Positions 60,409 to 64,000 of a stretch of 64,000 nucleotides of DNA are shown one piece after another; the first letter of the stretch is position 1; each line of letters opens with the position of its first letter. The position numbers and the translations under genes are program-made. The notes beneath the pieces are model-generated. The model searched no databases. It saw only the letters and a program-made list of their open reading frames with translations, and had not been told where the DNA came from. This DNA comes from Rhodoligotrophos defluvii. GTDB taxonomy: Bacteria > Pseudomonadota > Alphaproteobacteria > Rhizobiales > Im1. The stretch is taken from NCBI RefSeq assembly GCF_005281615.1, contig NZ_SZZM01000001.1, forward strand, positions 272 to 64,271, given 5' to 3'.

Positions 60409-61370
60409 AACCCGAAGATCTCTATATCCTGCCTCTGGACCAGTGGATTCAAGACGGTGTCCGCTGGGTCGCCATACATTTCCGGCCGGTGTTCCAGACG
60501 ATCAAGTGGCCGGTTGAGACACTGCTCTCGGCCATCGAAACGGCGCTGCACGCCGTGCCATTCCCGATCCTCATCATCGCCTTCGCGCTAATCGCCTGGC
60601 GGGTTGCTTCCCGCGGGGTCGGTGTGTTCACCTTCATTTCGTTGATCGTGATCGCGTTCATCGGCCTCTGGTCGGAAGCGATGACCACCCTCTCGCTGAT
60701 CGCCACGGCCATCGTGGTCTGCGTCATCCTCGGTGTGCCGATCGGCGTTTTATGCGCGCGCAGCAATCGCGCGTGGAGCATCACCCGCCCCATTCTCGAC
60801 GTGATGCAGACGACCCCGAGCTTCGTCTATCTCGTGCCGGTGGTGATGCTGTTCGGGGTCGGCACCATACCGGGCGGCGTCGCGGTGATCGTGGCGGCGC
60901 TGCCGCCGCTCATCCGCTTCACCAATCTCGGCATCCGGATGGTGGACAAGGAAATGGTCGAGGCGGGCCTCGCCTTTGGCGCCACTAGCCGCCAGCTTCT
61001 CTGGGAAATCCAGCTGCCGCTCGCCCTACCCACCATTCTCGGCGGCCTCAACCAGACGGTGCTCATGGCCATGGTCATGTCGGTGATCGTGGCGATGATC
61101 GGCGCCGAGGGGCTGGGCCTCGTGGTGCTGCAGGGGCTGGGACGCCTGGATGTGGGCCGCGCGGCTCTCGGCGGCATCGCCATCGTCCTTTTGGCCATGA
61201 TCCTCGACCGCATCACCCAGGCGCTTGCCCGGCCGGACCAGCGCAAGGGCGGCGGTCGCAGCCTGCTTGCCACCCTCGCACAGGTGGTGCGTCCCCGCCG
61301 CGACGCGGTGGAAGAGCTCGAAACCCATGAGCCTGCGAAATCCGGCGGCGCGGCACAGGCCAGGGGCTGA
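60402..61370 (+). CDS. Glycine betaine/choline ABC transporter permease, ProW type
   Basis: 322 residues, six to seven membrane helices. The EAA loop that docks to the ATPase reads 'MVEAGLAFGATSRQLLWEIQ' followed by 'LPLALPTILGGLNQ', and 'ILDVMQTTPSFVYLVPVVML' is typical of ProW. The N-terminal tail before helix 1 is long, as in ProW. It overlaps the ATPase gene by seven bases. Confidence 0.94.
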   Translation: MLKPEDLYILPLDQWIQDGVRWVAIHFRPVFQTIKWPVETLLSAIETALHAVPFPILIIAFALIAWRVASRGVGVFTFISLIVIAFIGLWSEAMTTLSLIATAIVVCVILGVPIGVLCARSNRAWSITRPILDVMQTTPSFVYLVPVVMLFGVGTIPGGVAVIVAALPPLIRFTNLGIRMVDKEMVEAGLAFGATSRQLLWEIQLPLALPTILGGLNQTVLMAMVMSVIVAMIGAEGLGLVVLQGLGRLDVGRAALGGIAIVLLAMILDRITQALARPDQRKGGGRSLLATLAQVVRPRRDAVEELETHEPAKSGGAAQARG

Positions 61371-61403
61371 TTGTTCACTCGTCTCACGAAAAGGGGAGAG
61401 CCT

Positions 61404-62453
61404 ATGATACTGAATTCCAGCAGATGGTCGAGACTGGCAGGGGCCGCGACGGTTGCCGCCCTGCTCATGACCGGGCCGCAGGCGTTTGCCCAGGACCTCC
61501 CGGGTGAGGGCAAGACGATCCGCTTTGCCTCGTCCGACAGCCTCGGCGCCAATTACGTGCAGGACCAGATCCTCATGGCCGGTCTTAAGAAGCTTGGCTA
61601 TGACGTTGAACTGTCGACCATGAACATGTCCGCGATCCTGCAGGCGATTTCGCAGGGCGACCTCGACATGACCGGTGACATCAACTGGCCGCAGGCGCAG
61701 CCTGCGATCGAGAAGATCGCCGATCAGGTCGAGCTGACCAACGAAGGCACCATCATCGGCGGCGGCATCAACGGCTATGTCATCGACAAAAAGACCGCCG
61801 AAGCCAATAACATCACCAATATCCAGCAGCTGAAGGATCCCAAGCTCGCCGCCATTTTCGATACCGACGGCGACGGCAAGGCCAATCTCAACAACTGCGA
61901 CCCGGCCTGGAAGTGCGGTGACGTGGTGGATTTCCAGATCAAGGAATTCGGCCTGTCGGACACGGTCGAGTCGGTCCGCGCCAAATACGAGCCGCTGGTG
62001 GCGGAGGTGTTCGCCCGGGTCGATCGCGGCGAGCCCATCCTGCTCTATACCTGGAGCCCGTCCTGGATCGTCTACACCATCAAGCCGGGCGAGGACGTGG
62101 TTTGGGTGCCAATTCCTTATGATGCCCTGCCGGAGGGCGTGAGCAAGCCGAAGACCCACGAAGTGAAGGACGTTGTCGGCTGTGCGGGCGGGCAGAATCC
62201 CTGCCGCATGGCGGTTGGGCCCTGGAACTGGCGCACCCTCGCCAACAAGGAATTCATCGAGGCAAATCCTGCGGTGAAGAAGTTCAGCGAGCTGGCGAAA
62301 TGGCCGCTGTCGACCTGGAGCGAATGGGAAGGGGCTCTCGGCAAGGGCGCCAAGACCAATGCCGACATGAAGAGGATCGCCGACGAGTGGATCAGCAAGA
62401 ACCAAGCGGAGTTCGACAGCTGGATCCAGCAGGCAGTGGCAGCCGCGAAGTAA
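61404..62453 (+). CDS. Glycine betaine-type periplasmic binding protein, ProX
   Basis: 349 residues from the ATG at 61404. Signal peptide 'LAGAATVAALLMTGPQAFAQ' followed by a type 2 periplasmic binding protein ('IRFASSDSLGANYVQDQILM', 'LTNEGTIIGGGINGYVID', 'ILLYTWSPSWIVYTIKPGED'). The Trp-rich box for quaternary ammonium is plausible but not fixed. It is the last gene of the importer and a strong terminator follows at 62477-62506. Confidence 0.93.
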   Translation: MILNSSRWSRLAGAATVAALLMTGPQAFAQDLPGEGKTIRFASSDSLGANYVQDQILMAGLKKLGYDVELSTMNMSAILQAISQGDLDMTGDINWPQAQPAIEKIADQVELTNEGTIIGGGINGYVIDKKTAEANNITNIQQLKDPKLAAIFDTDGDGKANLNNCDPAWKCGDVVDFQIKEFGLSDTVESVRAKYEPLVAEVFARVDRGEPILLYTWSPSWIVYTIKPGEDVVWVPIPYDALPEGVSKPKTHEVKDVVGCAGGQNPCRMAVGPWNWRTLANKEFIEANPAVKKFSELAKWPLSTWSEWEGALGKGAKTNADMKRIADEWISKNQAEFDSWIQQAVAAAK

Positions 62454-62476
62454 GCGTTGACCGGCTTGCCCAGCAA

Positions 62477-62506
62477 GGCGTGCGGCTTCGGCCGCGCGCC
62501 TTTTTT
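62477..62506 (+). terminator. Rho-independent terminator after the betaine importer
   Basis: GGCGTGCGGC (62477-62486), TTCG loop, GCCGCGCGCC (62491-62500), then TTTTTT to 62506. One T-G mismatch in a ten-base stem. It closes the importer operon and lies at the 3' end of the convergent GGDEF gene, which stops at 62508. Confidence 0.9.
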
Positions 62507-62507
62507 A

Positions 62508-63686
62508 CTATGCGGCGGGCCCCAACGCCGCTTTGCCTGCCAGCAGGCTGCGGTTACGGCCCGAACGCTTGGCCCCGTAGAGCGCGCCATCGGCGGCGCG
62601 GAGCAGACGGTCGAGCTCGATCGGCCCGTCCTCGACCGCGGCAACGCCCACGCTGATCGTGGCATTGATCGGCTGTCCCGCCACGGTATTCGCGGCAAAC
62701 TGGAAGGCTTCACGCAGGCGCTCCGCCGCGGCCACCGCCTGCGTGGCTGTGGTATCGGGCAGCAGACAGACGAATTCCTCGCCGCCTATGCGGAACACCC
62801 TGTCCTGGGCGCGCAGGGTTTGTTCGGCCGTTCGCGCCGCGATGGCTATCACCTTGTCGCCGATCGCGTGGCCGAACTGGTCGTTTATCGCCTTGAAGCG
62901 ATCGATGTCGAAGACCAGCAGCGCGAGGGTCGCTGGGGCAGCTTTCGGCTGGGCTTGCCATTCGGCCAACTGCTCGTCGAAGCCGCGGCGGTTGCGGACC
63001 CCTGTCAAGGGATCAATCAGTGCCATACGGTAGTTTTGCTGGGAAACGCGCTCCCGCGACAGGGCAATCATCAACGCGGCCGCGAGCAGGGCCTGGGCGA
63101 TCACGCTGAGATTATAGGTGACCACTGACCACACCTCGGTTTGGGCAGCACCCAGCGGCGCCGGCAGCATCGGTGCGAGCGCAAGGCGGGTGACCGTCAG
63201 GCCGCAGAACAGCGCAAACAGCCAGAACAGCATGTTTGCGGAAGGCAGCCGCTCCTCGCGGTTGCGCCAGAATTCCCAGGCGATCAGACCGTTGAACGCG
63301 GCAACGATGGCCAGCCGGACATAGGTGCTCACCACCGGCAGGTCGAAAGGCTCGAACACGGCGGCGGAGAGCACGAGCCAGATCAGCGTTGGCCAGACGC
63401 TGTGGATGAGGATCGGCGGCCGTTCGCAAAGCACCCGAGCGGCCTGCCAGGCGGCGCCATAGGCAAGCAGGATGAACCATGCGCCGAGCCGCAGATTCCA
63501 CAAGCCGGGAAAGATGGGCGGATTGACCAGGAATGCGGCACCGACCACCCCGAGCAGGAAGGGGAGGCTGAACCAGAGGAACTTCCTGGAGCTGCGTTCC
63601 CTCCACCAGAAGCCAAGCAGCAGTATCCCGATCAGCCCGAGCAGGGCTGCGGTGTAGGCGATCAATGTCGATACGTCGATGCTCAC
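62508..63686 (-). CDS. Membrane diguanylate cyclase (GGEEF)
   Basis: 392 residues from a GTG at 63686, which has GAGGG five bases upstream. The open frame continues 79 codons further but gives an implausible N-terminus. Six or so membrane helices (to about residue 205) are followed by a GGDEF domain with 'DPLTGVRNRRGFDEQ', 'VFDIDRFKAINDQFGH' and GGEEF preceded by RAQD, an intact inhibitory site. It should make cyclic di-GMP under product feedback. The membrane part may be a ligand sensor; no ligand is known. Confidence 0.9.
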   Translation of the reverse strand: MSIDVSTLIAYTAALLGLIGILLLGFWWRERSSRKFLWFSLPFLLGVVGAAFLVNPPIFPGLWNLRLGAWFILLAYGAAWQAARVLCERPPILIHSVWPTLIWLVLSAAVFEPFDLPVVSTYVRLAIVAAFNGLIAWEFWRNREERLPSANMLFWLFALFCGLTVTRLALAPMLPAPLGAAQTEVWSVVTYNLSVIAQALLAAALMIALSRERVSQQNYRMALIDPLTGVRNRRGFDEQLAEWQAQPKAAPATLALLVFDIDRFKAINDQFGHAIGDKVIAIAARTAEQTLRAQDRVFRIGGEEFVCLLPDTTATQAVAAAERLREAFQFAANTVAGQPINATISVGVAAVEDGPIELDRLLRAADGALYGAKRSGRNRSLLAGKAALGPAA

Positions 63687-64000
63687 AGGAACCCTCGCAC
63701 CAACTCCCGGGCGCAGACAGACGCTGCCGCCAAGCGCATGTCCCATTCGCTGCGCTTGGTTAGCAGAGAAAAGACCTTCTTCTAAGACTGTTTTCCCATC
63801 TATGCTAATCAACGCTACAAAGCGGCGCTTTTTTTCATAAGCCCGAGCCCCGTTGTTCCGATATTGAACCCGCCATCCGCAGCGCGGAATTCCCCCTCCC
63901 CCGGTGCCTGCTATCGCTTGCATTGACAGGATTTAGACGTAGGTTGCCGCCGGCGCTGCACGATCGTGTGGCTTGCCGAATTGCGAGCTAGCCAGGATCC
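63687..64000. other. Right-edge gap, no gene seen
   Basis: About 310 bases before the window end. It is upstream of the leftward GGDEF gene and probably holds its promoter; the stretch 63770-63840 is relatively AT-rich. No other gene is supported. Confidence 0.4.

Noticed and set aside
61026-62405. A 459-residue minus-strand frame antisense to the importer genes
   Set aside because: The permease and binding protein on the plus strand are well supported and the antisense translation has no family features.

Overview
The window looks like chromosome of an alphaproteobacterium of the order Hyphomicrobiales (Rhizobiales). The markers are a ctrA-sciP-chpT-fliJ cell-cycle and flagellar cluster, a cyclic beta-1,2-glucan synthase (NdvB/ChvB), a Rhodobacter-type PmtA, a DUF1134/EipA protein, an HWE-family histidine kinase and Ti-plasmid-type TraA/TraC/TraD. 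Base composition is GC-rich. I cannot name the genus.

Layout: (i) 1-6.5 kb: the C-terminal end of an autotransporter barrel, a basic amino acid antiporter with arginine deiminase (arcD-arcA), a small gene that seems frameshifted, and a convergent HWE kinase/response regulator pair. (ii) 6.6-10.7 kb: scrappy accessory DNA with a decayed phage/GTA DUF2460 gene, an unusual SH3-tailed relative of DUF4236 proteins, a DoxX gene and a TetR gene preceded by two inverted repeats. (iii) 10.8-31.4 kb: a stress and envelope block with hflKC, small unknown proteins, the 2.8-thousand-residue NdvB, a string of short Rhizobiales hypotheticals (one DUF1488), cspA, a desaturase, a zinc-ribbon metallopeptidase and nhaA. 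(iv) 31.4-39.8 kb: IS66 and IS3/IS481 scars, then a compact mobilizable element: traD, traC, an oriT-like gap, traA, an AlpA-type regulator, a PIN/ribbon-helix-helix toxin-antitoxin pair and a large serine recombinase whose last codons lie inside a tRNA-Met gene. (v) 39.9-50 kb: core chromosome with pmtA, mnmA, sciP, fliJ, ctrA, chpT, cysQ, eipA, a coiled-coil membrane protein and a ROK-like protein whose domain order looks circularly permuted. (vi) 50-64 kb: DUF2934 protein, SugE/Gdx exporter, two GGDEF proteins, a DUF1185/PucR/flavin reductase/ALDH/luciferase-like monooxygenase/isochorismatase catabolic cluster, and a glycine betaine-type ABC importer (ATPase-permease-binding protein) ending at a clear terminator.

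How the parts fit: CtrA, its inhibitor SciP and its phosphotransferase ChpT sit together with matching TTAA-type sites upstream of sciP and ctrA. The luciferase-like monooxygenase, its likely flavin reductase and the ALDH form one operon facing away from the DUF1185 gene, with a PucR-type activator between. The accessory block at about 6.6-39.7 kb abuts the 3' end of tRNA-Met, which suggests that the tRNA gene has been used, perhaps repeatedly, as an integration site. All assignments rest on reading the sequence and on remembered family features; no database search was run.
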